From Promethearchaeota archaeon (lineage in GTDB: Archaea > Asgardarchaeota > Lokiarchaeia > Sigyniarchaeales > SOKP01), in NCBI GenBank assembly GCA_011364975.1, contig RDOE01000017.1, positions 1 to 50,803 of the forward strand: 50,803 nt of DNA, in the 5' to 3' direction. Positions 8,258 to 17,172 of this stretch are shown here, in pieces. The position numbers and the translations under genes are program-made. Within the stretch, counting starts at the first letter, position 1. Every line of letters starts with the position of its first letter. Below the pieces are notes generated by a model, which worked only from the letters and a program-made list of their open reading frames with translations, ran no database searches and was not told the origin of the DNA.

Positions 8258-8815
8258 TTACTTTCTAAATTCAAATAATACTGTATTTTTCTCCTGATGT
8301 TTATTAGAAATTTTTAAAAACGCATTATTAAATAGTTCCAAGACTTCATCTTCAGAAATTCCATGCGGCTTTTTACAGTATTCTATCAGCAAGACTCTCC
8401 CGTTTTGTTTTAGAGTGGAGGCAAATTTCTCAATAATTTCTTTACGATCCTCAGGGGAAATATGATGGATTACCCAACTCGAGATAATAACATCAAAACT
8501 ATTTGGTTGTATTTTTAAATCTCGAATATCTCCTAATAAATATTCTACATTATCGTAGTTTTTGAGCTTTTTATGTGCTTTATTAAGAAAGGCAGATGAC
8601 GTATCCAAACAAGTTAATTGACCATTATCCCTTAGATATTTAATTACTTTTTTAGCTAAAACTCCCGCACCACTCCCAAAATCTAAAATGGATTCATCAC
8701 CATTTAATTCAAGAACTTTTAATAGCTTTTTATAAAATTTTCTACCATAAAAAGGACACAACAGTGAATAATACCATGCAAACAATTTTGACGGATTTTT
8801 AAAATTAAACGACAT
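8258..8815 (-). CDS. Class I SAM-dependent methyltransferase
   Basis: A 185-residue methyltransferase of the UbiE/type-11 kind. Motif I is ILDFGSGAG (43-51), followed by the acidic loop LTCLDTS, then motif II/III-like YLLGDIRDLKIQPNSFDVII and SSWVIHHISPED. The N-terminal helices FAWYYSLLCPFYGRKFYKKL are aromatic-rich and probably form the substrate cap. It is short for the family because the C-terminal strands are minimal, but there is no sign of truncation. The substrate cannot be read from the sequence. The gene is transcribed in the same direction as the hydrolase gene at 9767-8868, about 50 bases downstream of it, so they may be co-expressed. Confidence 0.85.
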   Translation of the reverse strand: MSFNFKNPSKLFAWYYSLLCPFYGRKFYKKLLKVLELNGDESILDFGSGAGVLAKKVIKYLRDNGQLTCLDTSSAFLNKAHKKLKNYDNVEYLLGDIRDLKIQPNSFDVIISSWVIHHISPEDRKEIIEKFASTLKQNGRVLLIEYCKKPHGISEDEVLELFNNAFLKISNKHQEKNTVLFEFRK

Positions 8816-8867
8816 AGTTTATCAGATCTAAATTTTGAATTATTCTTTAATATCTACTTTGATGTGT

Positions 8868-9767
8868 TTATAACTTAAAATATTCTAAAGCTTTCTTCGC
8901 TACAATATTGCCCCATTCCTGCACAAAATGGCCTGCTTCTTTAAGTCTTAAGGGCTTAGAGCATCTAGGAATAAAACTTCTTAAAATCTTCATTATTGGA
9001 GGCCCTAATACTGGATCTTGCATACCAATTGCCATAAATGCGTCACCAGACCATTCATTTTTAAACCAGTCTCTTGCTTTTCTTGAAATATCTGCACCGG
9101 GAGCATTAAGTTCCGTAGGTACTAAGTTTGGAAATCTTCTTATACCTGCTTTAAAAGTAACGTCCGGAAATGGCGCATCATAAACTTTTACTTCTTCTTT
9201 AGTAAGATTAGGAATAGCACGTATCATTAGCTTCCCCACATCCATGTCTGGTGTTCTATTTACCCAGTCACGAAATGATTTAAAACCCTGTGAAATTTCA
9301 TAATCTCCTGTTCCTAAGGCAGTATTCATAAGAATCAATCGAGAGAATCGATTAGGCATCTCCATTGGCAATGTCAATCCTAGTAATCCTCCCCAATCCT
9401 GACATACTAATATGATATTCGAACTATCAATATAATTAAGAAATGAAATGAGGGAGTTTCGATGAAATTCGAAGGTATAAACTTCGTCTTTTATTGGTTT
9501 ATCTGAGCGACCAAATCCAAAAAAGTCCGGAGCAATTACTCTATAACCCGCTTCTAAGAAAATGGGTATCATTTTACGATATAAATAACTCCAAGTTGGC
9601 TGTCCGTGTAAACATAAAAATGTACATTCTGCCTTTTTAGGACCCTCATCGATATAATGTAATCGTAAATTTTCAAATCCTCTTAGATTCTCAATATAGT
9701 GTGGGGAATATGGAAAATCTATTAAATTATTGAATCGTTCATCAGGTGTTCTTACCATTTCTATCAT
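8868..9767 (-). CDS. Haloalkane dehalogenase-like alpha/beta hydrolase
   Basis: A 299-residue alpha/beta hydrolase with the full haloalkane dehalogenase layout. The N-terminal RTPDERFNNL...PHY signature is present. HGQPTW is at 54-59 (oxyanion/halide loop), and Asp124 in VCQDWGG is the nucleophile with Trp125 beside it. The acid is probably Asp251 in GMQDPVLG and the base is His280 in EAGHFVQEWG. Asp (not Ser) as nucleophile separates it from ordinary esterases; the family hydrolyses carbon-halogen bonds to alcohol and halide. Epoxide hydrolases share Asp, but the WGG context and N-terminus favour the dehalogenase. ATG at 9767 or at 9758 (MVRTPDE) are both possible. No signal peptide, so cytoplasmic. 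The halogenated substrate and in vivo relevance are unknown. Confidence 0.88.
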   Translation of the reverse strand: MIEMVRTPDERFNNLIDFPYSPHYIENLRGFENLRLHYIDEGPKKAECTFLCLHGQPTWSYLYRKMIPIFLEAGYRVIAPDFFGFGRSDKPIKDEVYTFEFHRNSLISFLNYIDSSNIILVCQDWGGLLGLTLPMEMPNRFSRLILMNTALGTGDYEISQGFKSFRDWVNRTPDMDVGKLMIRAIPNLTKEEVKVYDAPFPDVTFKAGIRRFPNLVPTELNAPGADISRKARDWFKNEWSGDAFMAIGMQDPVLGPPIMKILRSFIPRCSKPLRLKEAGHFVQEWGNIVAKKALEYFKL

Positions 9768-9859
9768 AATGCGTAATAACCAAATTCATTCACTAATAAT
9801 ATTTGAGATCTTCTTATGAGCATTAAAAAAAATTAAGAACTAGATAAAAAATACTATTT

Positions 9860-10747
9860 TTATTTAAGACTATATTTTTCTAATAACGCGTTAAGCCGTG
9901 AACGATGGAACTTTAAACCCAACTCATCAGAAGTAAAACCAAATGCTAAAGCCATTAATTCAGTTAAATATAAAATTGGTACATTGAACTCAGTTCCTCC
10001 TTGTGTGCTTGCTTTTTTTTGATTAGTATCCATTTGTTGAAAGCAAGCTGGACAAATTACTACAAATGCTTCAGCACCTGCTTTTAAACCACTGTTGAAT
10101 TTATTAGATAAAATCATCATTGAAGGTTCTTCCTCAGCATTACCCACTCCAGAGCCACAACAAAGCATTTCTTCTTCATAATCTACAGGTGTAGCTCCGG
10201 TAGCTGCAACTAATTCTCTTAATTTAACAGGTTTCATAGGATCATCCGTTTGCATAACCTCGGAAGGTCGATTATAATGACATCCCGTATGACACGCCAC
10301 TTTGAGACCAGATAGATCATGTTTAATATGCTCCTTTATTTTATCCGCACCCAATTCATAAAGTACTTCAACAAAATGTTTAACATTGATAGTTCCTTTG
10401 AATTCTCTCTTTAAATCCTTTAATATAAGATTAATTTTGTTTCTTTCATGATCATCATGCTTCAACTCATGATTTACCGCTTTTAATGTTTGAAAACATC
10501 CATTACAAAGAGATACTATATCTTTTCCTTCATCCTCCGCAAGTGTTAAATTCCTCGCTCCCATTGCTAACCAGCTAGTATGATCTACTGAATTAAAGCC
10601 TACAGGATCTGGACAGCATGCGAATGGTGCTTCAGTGGTTGTTATCCCAAGAGTCTCAAACACTTTTCTTGCTGATGCTTCGATAAAAGGTATTCTGTTT
10701 CCAATCGTACAGCCTTGAAACATCTTATATTCTTCAACTTTCGCCAT
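9860..10747 (-). CDS. hdrB: Heterodisulfide reductase subunit B-like protein (CCG protein)
   Basis: 295 residues with two complete CCG domains. The first has Cys13, Cys44-Cys45, Cys81 and Cys84. The second has Cys152/Cys156, Cys196-Cys197, Cys232 and Cys235. In HdrB these bind the noncubane [4Fe-4S] clusters that reduce a disulfide. Helices and length match the family (about 290). It is the third gene of mvhG-like/hdrC/hdrB, 13 bases after hdrC. There is no hdrA in this operon; the only hdrA in the window is at 38467-40485 with its own hdrB. It could pair with that HdrA or serve a separate thiol/disulfide reductase. In non-methanogens the CoM-S-S-CoB substrate need not apply. Confidence 0.9.
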   Translation of the reverse strand: MAKVEEYKMFQGCTIGNRIPFIEASARKVFETLGITTTEAPFACCPDPVGFNSVDHTSWLAMGARNLTLAEDEGKDIVSLCNGCFQTLKAVNHELKHDDHERNKINLILKDLKREFKGTINVKHFVEVLYELGADKIKEHIKHDLSGLKVACHTGCHYNRPSEVMQTDDPMKPVKLRELVAATGATPVDYEEEMLCCGSGVGNAEEEPSMMILSNKFNSGLKAGAEAFVVICPACFQQMDTNQKKASTQGGTEFNVPILYLTELMALAFGFTSDELGLKFHRSRLNALLEKYSLK

Positions 10748-10760
10748 AACCTTTCCTCTT

Positions 10761-11261
10761 TTATTCTTTATTTATAATTGTATTTAATTTTGTTTGTTTT
10801 AATATTTTTTGAACCTCATCTATACTTGGGGGTTCGATTTTAGGAAGGCCCATTTGTTCTCTTCTTCGTTCAATAGCTGGTTGAGGTGGTATTGCTTTTC
10901 CATTGTCATAAATTGCCGAAGCTTGAGTGGTATAGTAATCAGGACCTTCATTACGTTTAATTGCCATGTTTTTAAGAACAATAAAAATTTCTGTTAATTC
11001 GATTTTTTGGGGGCATACCTCATCGCAAGTATCACACATTGTACACCCCCATAAATTAAAATTATCTTCTACCCCTAGAATATTCCCTTTAAACCCTAGA
11101 AATGAATTTAGAATAACATTTCTAGGATTATATCTATTAGGAGCAATATCTGCTACAGGACATACATCTGTGCATCGATTACATTGGTAGCAATATTTTA
11201 AGGTATCGTGAATATGAGCATCCATTACTCTTTTTTTTAATTCATAATCAATTAATACCAT
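10761..11261 (-). CDS. hdrC: Heterodisulfide reductase subunit C-like ferredoxin
   Basis: 166 residues with two [4Fe-4S] motifs: CYQCNRCTDVCP (Cys24, 27, 30, 34) and CTMCDTCDEVCP (Cys73, 76, 79, 83). They are separated by the longer linker typical of HdrC. A helical tail with RRREQMGLPKIEPPSIDEV follows, as in family members. HdrC relays electrons between HdrA and HdrB. It starts three bases after the end of the MvhG-like gene and is followed by hdrB, so translation is probably coupled. ATG at 11261. Confidence 0.9.
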   Translation of the reverse strand: MVLIDYELKKRVMDAHIHDTLKYCYQCNRCTDVCPVADIAPNRYNPRNVILNSFLGFKGNILGVEDNFNLWGCTMCDTCDEVCPQKIELTEIFIVLKNMAIKRNEGPDYYTTQASAIYDNGKAIPPQPAIERRREQMGLPKIEPPSIDEVQKILKQTKLNTIINKE

Positions 11262-11264
11262 TTT

Positions 11265-12665
11265 TTACTCACTCTCCATTTTATCATGATATTTATGGCC
11301 AAGAATACTATCGGCTAAAGTAAATCTATTGAATAGTCCTGCGGGATCCTTTATTGCTTTCAATACTTCTTGAGGGTCCTTATCAGCACACAGTGAACCG
11401 AGAGTACTAATAAATTTTGGACCTTGATCTTCAATTCCTACTGGTGGACCGTAACAACCTAAACAAGGTGCATTTGCTTTATTTGGACAAATAGTTCCAC
11501 ATCCTGCTTGAGTTACTGGCCCTAAACAAATATATCCTTGTTCTAAAAAGCAAGTGTCCATGGTAGGTAATCCTTCATAATCTCTCTTTAATTCGGTTGG
11601 TACTTTATCTGCAACCTCTCTTTCACAATGACTACACACTGTTTTTGAACTGAACTTAAAATTTGGATCATTCTTAAGCAAAAATAACGCATTTCCTATA
11701 ATTTCATCAATTGCTTGAGTACCAGTAGGTTGAACATCAATAATCAATTTAGGTCCATTTTCCGTTTCTACTTCCTTAACTTTAAAACTATCTGGTTCAT
11801 AAGCCAATCTCTGAAGTAAATCACCACGGAAATAAAAATTTGTTATATTTGAAACTCCAAGATATAAATCAAGGAAATGTTGTAAGCTTGCACCGGTTTC
11901 ACTATCAATTTGTTCTAGTTCTGAAATCATTTTCTTTAGTTTTTTCGCTTTTTGGTTAGGCTTACTTGTGGGTCTAAAACATCCGTAGCAAATTTCATTT
12001 TGATGAGGGCACATCAACTCACAACCAGCGGCTGTAATCGCGCCATAACATAACGTTCCCTTATCTAAGAAACATCCTTCTTTATATAATTTGCATGAGT
12101 CACATACACTTTTAGTTTTGTTTAATGTACTTGGGCCTTCTCCAACTAATGTTAATAAATAGGAAATAGCTGCCACAATATTTTCCGTTGTAGGAGGACA
12201 ACCAGGTATAAAAACATCAACATCAATAATATTTTTAACATTGATGATGTAATCTTCAAAACCGGGAACATGTTGTGTAGGTTCTTTTGGATTTTCATCA
12301 GTTATAGATTCTGTTTCCGTAAATTTCCGCTTAACTAAATCTTCTTTATCAGATAAATTAGCTAATCCCTTAACACTACCATAACAAGCACATGCTCCAA
12401 TAGCTACAATAATTTTACACTTTTTTCTCATCAATTTAATGTTAGCAGTATCCTGTTTTGTCCTAGCAACGCCTTCCAAAAATCCTACAACTATACTTCC
12501 ATCTTCTCTTGCCTCTAAAGAATCATGCTTCATATCAATAACTGCTGGCCAATAAACAATATCTAATTCTGGTAAAATTGGAAGTAGACCTAAATGAGCA
12601 TTCAATAAGCTCTGATGACAACCCCAACACGAACTTAATTGCATAAAAGCGACTGGTACTGGCAT
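11265..12665 (-). CDS. MvhG-like hydrogenase small-subunit protein with duplicated Cys-rich module
   Basis: 466 residues, clearly longer than MvhG (about 300). Residues 1-175 match the [NiFe]-hydrogenase small-subunit domain: SSCWGCHQSLL (Cys13, Cys16), GACACYGS (Cys92, Cys94) and PGCPPT (Cys156), the ligands of a proximal cluster. The C-terminal ferredoxin-like module appears twice, each with eight Cys in the same order: 188, 191, 198, 206, 215, 219, 226, 229 and 344, 347, 372, 380, 389, 393, 401, 404. Both carry CFL...C.G..T.AGC and a final C.GC. The helix before each module also seems repeated. No large-subunit (MvhA) gene is adjacent, so it may be an electron-transfer scaffold for the HdrCB genes that follow (3-base gap) rather than part of a hydrogenase. 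RBS-like GAAAGGGGAAA precedes the ATG. Confidence 0.88.
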   Translation of the reverse strand: MPVPVAFMQLSSCWGCHQSLLNAHLGLLPILPELDIVYWPAVIDMKHDSLEAREDGSIVVGFLEGVARTKQDTANIKLMRKKCKIIVAIGACACYGSVKGLANLSDKEDLVKRKFTETESITDENPKEPTQHVPGFEDYIINVKNIIDVDVFIPGCPPTTENIVAAISYLLTLVGEGPSTLNKTKSVCDSCKLYKEGCFLDKGTLCYGAITAAGCELMCPHQNEICYGCFRPTSKPNQKAKKLKKMISELEQIDSETGASLQHFLDLYLGVSNITNFYFRGDLLQRLAYEPDSFKVKEVETENGPKLIIDVQPTGTQAIDEIIGNALFLLKNDPNFKFSSKTVCSHCEREVADKVPTELKRDYEGLPTMDTCFLEQGYICLGPVTQAGCGTICPNKANAPCLGCYGPPVGIEDQGPKFISTLGSLCADKDPQEVLKAIKDPAGLFNRFTLADSILGHKYHDKMESE

Positions 12666-12979
12666 TTTAATATTTCCCCTTTCAAAATCTAATTTTCAAA
12701 TTTATTATAATTATATTTGGTTAAATGCGAACTTTATTAAAAAATTTTTTAAAGAAAAAACAGGGGATATACTCTTTCCAATAGAATTTAAAATTAAATA
12801 TGTAGAGATAAAATGATTATACCCGTTATAATTAAATTAGACCAGCGAGGATAATAAATAATTCTCCTTACTGTGTTCTATTTTGAAATAAAGTACATAA
12901 ATCTTAAAAAAATCCATTTAAACTATATAAATTGAATTTAAATCTCGATTTTATATTTTTTCTCTTTCTCCAATAATAA
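12666..12979. other. AT-rich intergenic promoter region
   Basis: About 314 bases between two minus-strand genes, holding the promoter of the MvhG-like/hdrC/hdrB operon. A near-palindrome, AGGATAATAAATAATTCTCC plus T, lies at 12848-12868 with one mismatch per arm. No open frame or RNA gene seen. Confidence 0.45.
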
Positions 12980-14566
12980 TTAAAAAGTATAAGTTTTGCC
13001 TTTTTTTGGAAGGATAATTTTTCCATTTAATCCAAAATCCTCGAAAACCTCAGGATGATTAGTATGAACAGGTATAACATTGTCAGCGTCAATTTCTTTA
13101 AGAAAATTAATTAAGTCATCAACATTGCAATGGCCTGATGAGTGAATAGTCTCAGTCTTTAATACTCCAAACCGATTAAGCCATGCATTGAGTTTATCTT
13201 CTTTTAATAACATTTCTTCGTTAAAAGGGTCTGTCGTTGAATTAATAAATAAAACACTATTTTCTGGTTGATCTAAATCAATTAATTCAGTTGTCATGAA
13301 ATAATCTAAATAGAGTATAAATTGTTCAGGATTATTTTTAATATCTTTATATGTAATGTAATTTTTAATCTTGAATACTTCTTTATCATAAACCTTATAA
13401 TCTTTCGATTCAAAAATTCCCCAGCCCTTACGTGGTAAGTATACTTTAAAGTGCTTATCGTGAAAATCTGGTAGATGATAATGTTTGTAAAACTCCTTTA
13501 TTTCAGCTTCATTCATATTATCTAATCTCATTCGAAAGCTGTCAACTAATTGGAAAATTTTAGGAGTAATTGCAAAAGTCCGATCATTTTCTTTGGCTAA
13601 AGAATAGTATAAAAGAAGTCTATCCAGATTTCTAGTCGGGCAATTAACAAGAATTAATCCGGAGTGCTTTCGGATAAGATCTCGAGATCGAATTTCTACA
13701 TCATCTTCTGATTGATCTTCACTACGATATGAACCGTTTTTAAAGTCTTCAAGAGATGGTACTCTCGTTCCTTCGGTAATAATTGCTATAGGGTTTGCTT
13801 CTTTAGCTTTCTGCATAAAATTATTAACCCATTCTTTATGAGCCCCATGCATTCTAAAGTCTCCAGTATATATTATGCTTGTTCCATCATTTGTAATAAT
13901 ATAGGAACATGCTCCAGGTATAGAATGATCCGTTTTGTATTGATTAATTAAGATTTCTCCTTTCGTTGAATTAAATTTGTAAGGTTTTTCCTCGTCCATA
14001 ATAATAATTTTTCTTTTAATTTCTGAATGGTTATAATCATTTTTGTTAGCTCGTTTATATTGGATTTCCTCTTCACTTGCTTTTTTTTTCTTCTTTGGGA
14101 CCAATTTAAAGGATTCATAAAAATTCAATATATCAGATAATAACGGATCAGTAGATGCCTTAGAAAGGTAATCTAAAATCGTGTCAGAAATCCAGTTAAC
14201 ATAAATTGGAGTTTCTTTTTTAAGGAATCCAATAAATTTATAATGATCCATATGAGTGTGAGTTAAAAAGAAGGCATCAACAATATTTTGGTTAGAAGGA
14301 GTGATATTGTAATGTTTGGAGTTCAAAACATCGGAAAATGGGGTGATTAAATCATTCCGGTATAAATGATTAAGTGGAGGTATAAGATCGAGATATAAAT
14401 AATCAATAATTCCATTAAACTTGCGAGGATTTAGAAATTCGGAAAAATATTGATTATTATCGCTAAAGGAAAGACCAAAGTCAAATAAAAACTTCTTATC
14501 TCCAGCACTTATGAAAATTTTATTTCCCCCAATTTCATTTATTCCGCCAAATATTTCGATGTTCAT
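12980..14566 (-). CDS. Metallo-beta-lactamase / RNase J-like hydrolase
   Basis: A 528-residue MBL-fold protein. Residues 1-30 (IFGGINEIGGNKIFI, then FLFDFG) are the RNase J-like opening. The zinc motif HTHMDH gives His103, His105, Asp107 and His108. YTGDFRMHG carries the later Asp. The segment around ILVNCPTRNLDRLL behaves like a beta-CASP insert. The C-terminal motifs are SSGHCNVDD and DNVIPVHTNHPEVF, as in RNase J/CPSF-type nucleases. This makes an RNA or DNA hydrolase the best guess, but the protein is divergent. It has a Lys-rich insertion near residues 158-170 (PKKKKKASEEE) and a long insert before the CASP region. Unlike archaeal CPSF1 it has no KH domains. Monocistronic. Confidence 0.8.
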   Translation of the reverse strand: MNIEIFGGINEIGGNKIFISAGDKKFLFDFGLSFSDNNQYFSEFLNPRKFNGIIDYLYLDLIPPLNHLYRNDLITPFSDVLNSKHYNITPSNQNIVDAFFLTHTHMDHYKFIGFLKKETPIYVNWISDTILDYLSKASTDPLLSDILNFYESFKLVPKKKKKASEEEIQYKRANKNDYNHSEIKRKIIIMDEEKPYKFNSTKGEILINQYKTDHSIPGACSYIITNDGTSIIYTGDFRMHGAHKEWVNNFMQKAKEANPIAIITEGTRVPSLEDFKNGSYRSEDQSEDDVEIRSRDLIRKHSGLILVNCPTRNLDRLLLYYSLAKENDRTFAITPKIFQLVDSFRMRLDNMNEAEIKEFYKHYHLPDFHDKHFKVYLPRKGWGIFESKDYKVYDKEVFKIKNYITYKDIKNNPEQFILYLDYFMTTELIDLDQPENSVLFINSTTDPFNEEMLLKEDKLNAWLNRFGVLKTETIHSSGHCNVDDLINFLKEIDADNVIPVHTNHPEVFEDFGLNGKIILPKKGKTYTF

Positions 14567-14713
14567 TTTGCTTTAGAAGATAATCACATTTAAGATGTAT
14601 AATTAATGAGAGAACTCTTTTTTATTATTTACTATTAATGGAATAGACCTTAAACCGTATTTGAAAGAAGTATTAAATAAAAGATAATAATAAAGATTAA
14701 GAAAGTACTTTTA

Positions 14714-15343
14714 TTAATCAAAACTGGTTCCACATTCATTACAAAAATTAGCATGAATTGGTAGAATTTTACCACAATTAGGGCAATATTTATTTTTCAA
14801 ATTACTGATATGGGGATCGATTTCGGGAACTTCTTGAGCTGGTTCTGAAGTGATTAATCCATCCTCAACTTTTTTCGCTTCTATTTTTGGCGTTTTCTTT
14901 ATTCCAGATTTACCAACTATCGCAAGAACAGTTCCTGCAAATGCTGCTCCAGAATTGATTGTAAAAAAGTTATAGATTTGATCTAGTATTGCTTGAACTG
15001 AGGGATCTAATGAGATTCCAGCAATAGTTATAAACCATACTATAATAAAAATAATAAGACCAATTAACCCAAAACTAGTGGCAATACTAATTATTATTTT
15101 GCCTAAACGCCTTAATCCCAGAAGAATTAAAAAAATCCCAACTATGACACTATAACCACCCCAATACGCAATATATTCCATACCTGTTAATATTGTCAAC
15201 AATAAGGGATGCCATTCAGGGCTTGCCATCAATATTGTTAATTCCACTAACTTTCCATAAAATCCAGCACTTCCAGTAGCAGAACCAATTATCATTAAGA
15301 TTCCACCGAGAAAAATTATAACTATCCACTTTCTATCTTCCAC
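14714..15343 (-). CDS. Four-TM protein with C-terminal zinc ribbon
   Basis: 209 residues with four hydrophobic helices (about 7-27, 56-76, 83-108 and 130-150). A charged linker with KKTPKIEAKK follows, then a C-terminal zinc ribbon YCPNCGKILP...NFCNECG (about 187-206). This is the second membrane plus zinc-ribbon protein in the window. The ribbon should be cytoplasmic if the basic linker is. Function unknown; no enzyme motif. The neighbouring nuclease gene is on the same strand, about 150 bases downstream. Confidence 0.75.
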   Translation of the reverse strand: MEDRKWIVIIFLGGILMIIGSATGSAGFYGKLVELTILMASPEWHPLLLTILTGMEYIAYWGGYSVIVGIFLILLGLRRLGKIIISIATSFGLIGLIIFIIVWFITIAGISLDPSVQAILDQIYNFFTINSGAAFAGTVLAIVGKSGIKKTPKIEAKKVEDGLITSEPAQEVPEIDPHISNLKNKYCPNCGKILPIHANFCNECGTSFD

Positions 15344-15459
15344 TATTAATTACCTCACAAACTAGACTTGAATTGATGAAATAAATCGCTTTGTTATTTA
15401 ATTAAATACCAATTATTTTTTTTGAATATAAAGGATAATTGTTATGAAAATTTTTAAGA

Positions 15460-16269
15460 TTATGGTATGATTCTTTCTGGATGTGTGTAAATATTCATTT
15501 TAGCGCCTCTTGCAAAACCAATTAATGTAATACCATAATCTTCCGCTAAACTTATTCCCGTATCAATCGCTGCTGATAATGATGCTACAATCGGAATGTT
15601 TGCTCTAATTGCCTTCAATACAGAATCTCCAGTGAGTCTGCCAGTTGTAGCTAAAAATTTATTATGAAAATTCTCCTGCTTTAGTAATATATCACCAATT
15701 ACTTTATCAATAGCATTGTGTCTCCCAATATCTTCTTTTATAGCTAAAAGACTCCCTTCTTCATTAAAAATTGCTGCTCCATGACAGCCACCAGTAGCTC
15801 GAAATAATTCTGTTTCTTTTTGCATTTTTACGATACTATCTAAAATGATTCTAGATTTAATTACTAATTTAAATTCTGAAGATAATTCCTCCTTAGACGC
15901 TATTAATGCTTCCTTAATTATAGTTCGCCATGGTGATGGTATTCCACAACTCGTATCGATAACTCTACTCACCGGATTCAATTCAAAATTTTTAAAGAGG
16001 TTAAGTTTCGAATCTATAAGGGTAATATCTATTCTTTCTTCTTGCTCTTTTATTAGTATTTCTTTTACTTCTTTGATATTATCAATCAACCCAACAGAAT
16101 AGATGAAACCCAGAGCTAATTCTTTTAAATCTTTGGGAAGACATACAATATTCACTAAAGGGTTGAGATTGATGAATAGATCGATTGCTTTTTCCACAAG
16201 AACTAAATCAGTTTCCTCAAATTTTTTATCTTTTTTAATTCGAGTAATCTTTACTGAGCGTTTATACAA
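15460..16269 (-). CDS. fdhD: FdhD-like formate dehydrogenase sulfurtransferase
   Basis: A 269-residue FdhD homologue. In bacteria FdhD transfers sulfur to the Mo/W-bis-pyranopterin cofactor so that formate dehydrogenase becomes active. Family motifs visible: LKELALGFIYSVGLI (about 48-62), the Cys loop DTSCGIP (Cys108), and CHGAAIF...IKEDIGRHNAIDKVIG (about 177-205), then a GRLTGD segment. The usual CxxC loop is CGIP here, so the second Cys is missing and only Cys108 remains. The start is TTG at 16269. It follows fwdC by 91 bases on the same strand and may be the last gene of that operon, implying that the FwdBD tungsten/molybdenum enzyme (or AOR at 46936-48810) needs it. Confidence 0.9.
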   Translation of the reverse strand: MYKRSVKITRIKKDKKFEETDLVLVEKAIDLFINLNPLVNIVCLPKDLKELALGFIYSVGLIDNIKEVKEILIKEQEERIDITLIDSKLNLFKNFELNPVSRVIDTSCGIPSPWRTIIKEALIASKEELSSEFKLVIKSRIILDSIVKMQKETELFRATGGCHGAAIFNEEGSLLAIKEDIGRHNAIDKVIGDILLKQENFHNKFLATTGRLTGDSVLKAIRANIPIVASLSAAIDTGISLAEDYGITLIGFARGAKMNIYTHPERIIP

Positions 16270-16360
16270 TTCAAATCATCTTCTAAACAAAATAAATTTA
16301 GTAATAAGCTTATCTTAATAATTAGTTATAAAAATAGATGATAATAAAATAAATAAAATT

Positions 16361-17170
16361 TTAGACTGCGATATAGATCCTTCCGTTTGTTTCTTTGTTA
16401 ACCGAATGATCTCCACTATATTCTATAAATTTACCTACAATTTTTTCTCCGTTGGGAAGTTCTACTTCATCCACTTGACCCATTTTCTTATAAGATGGGA
16501 GAATTCTTGAAATCTTACCTTTAATTACAATAGTTCCCCATGCCTGATCTGCACCTGTGCATCGATCAACATCACCTTCTACAACTATAGTCCCTCCATG
16601 ATTATGAATCCCTAAAAAAGCACCCGCGCTACCACAATATAAGGTAGGCCATTTATTCGAAGGTTTTGAGCTTTTTGCCCATAGCATAGATTCATTACCC
16701 ACTTTACCTTTCACTCGAATTATTCCACTTTTCATTCCTTGCCAAAATCCTCTATAAGCGGATCCTATATAATGTCCTGCGTCGCCATTAATTATAAGTT
16801 CACCTCCTTCCATCATAGCACCCGCCCAGTCGTCAGCATTTCCATTTACTGTAATCTTACCCCCTTTCATTTGATTCCCCACATGCATACCAACATCGCT
16901 ATTAATAATGATTTCTCCTCCAGTCATATTTTCACCAACCCTTTTAACTCGTGAGACATCGCCATCTATGATAATAGTAGTTTCTTTCAAATCTGTTGAT
17001 TTGCCTGAAACGTCAAAAAAGTCTCCTAATTTAACTAAATCTTTACCATGATAAATCTCTAATTTTTTAATTTCGGCAGCAGTTTTACCTACGAAATTAT
17101 CAGGTGTTATTGAATCAACTTCTAATGGAAAGCTGGGCTTTTTTTTTAATTTTAATTTTATTTCTGCCAT
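16361..17170 (-). CDS. fwdC: Formylmethanofuran dehydrogenase subunit C
   Basis: 269 residues dominated by repeats of GG-x-I-x-V/I-x-G-x-x-G (for example GGEIIINSDVGMHVG, GGKITVNGNADDWAG, GGELIINGDAGHYIG). These form the beta-helix of FwdC, homologous to the C-terminal domain of glutamate synthase. FwdC holds FwdA and FwdB together and caps the tunnel through which formate passes. The gene is two bases after fwdB, so translation is probably coupled. Length matches the family. The FwdA partner gene is not in the window. Confidence 0.94.
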   Translation of the reverse strand: MAEIKLKLKKKPSFPLEVDSITPDNFVGKTAAEIKKLEIYHGKDLVKLGDFFDVSGKSTDLKETTIIIDGDVSRVKRVGENMTGGEIIINSDVGMHVGNQMKGGKITVNGNADDWAGAMMEGGELIINGDAGHYIGSAYRGFWQGMKSGIIRVKGKVGNESMLWAKSSKPSNKWPTLYCGSAGAFLGIHNHGGTIVVEGDVDRCTGADQAWGTIVIKGKISRILPSYKKMGQVDEVELPNGEKIVGKFIEYSGDHSVNKETNGRIYIAV

Positions 17171-17172
17171 CT

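Noticed and set aside
11265..12665. Two fused separate genes or a frameshift joining two MvhG copies
   Set aside because: The frame is continuous with in-phase duplicated modules and only one N-terminal domain, so a module duplication is the simpler reading.
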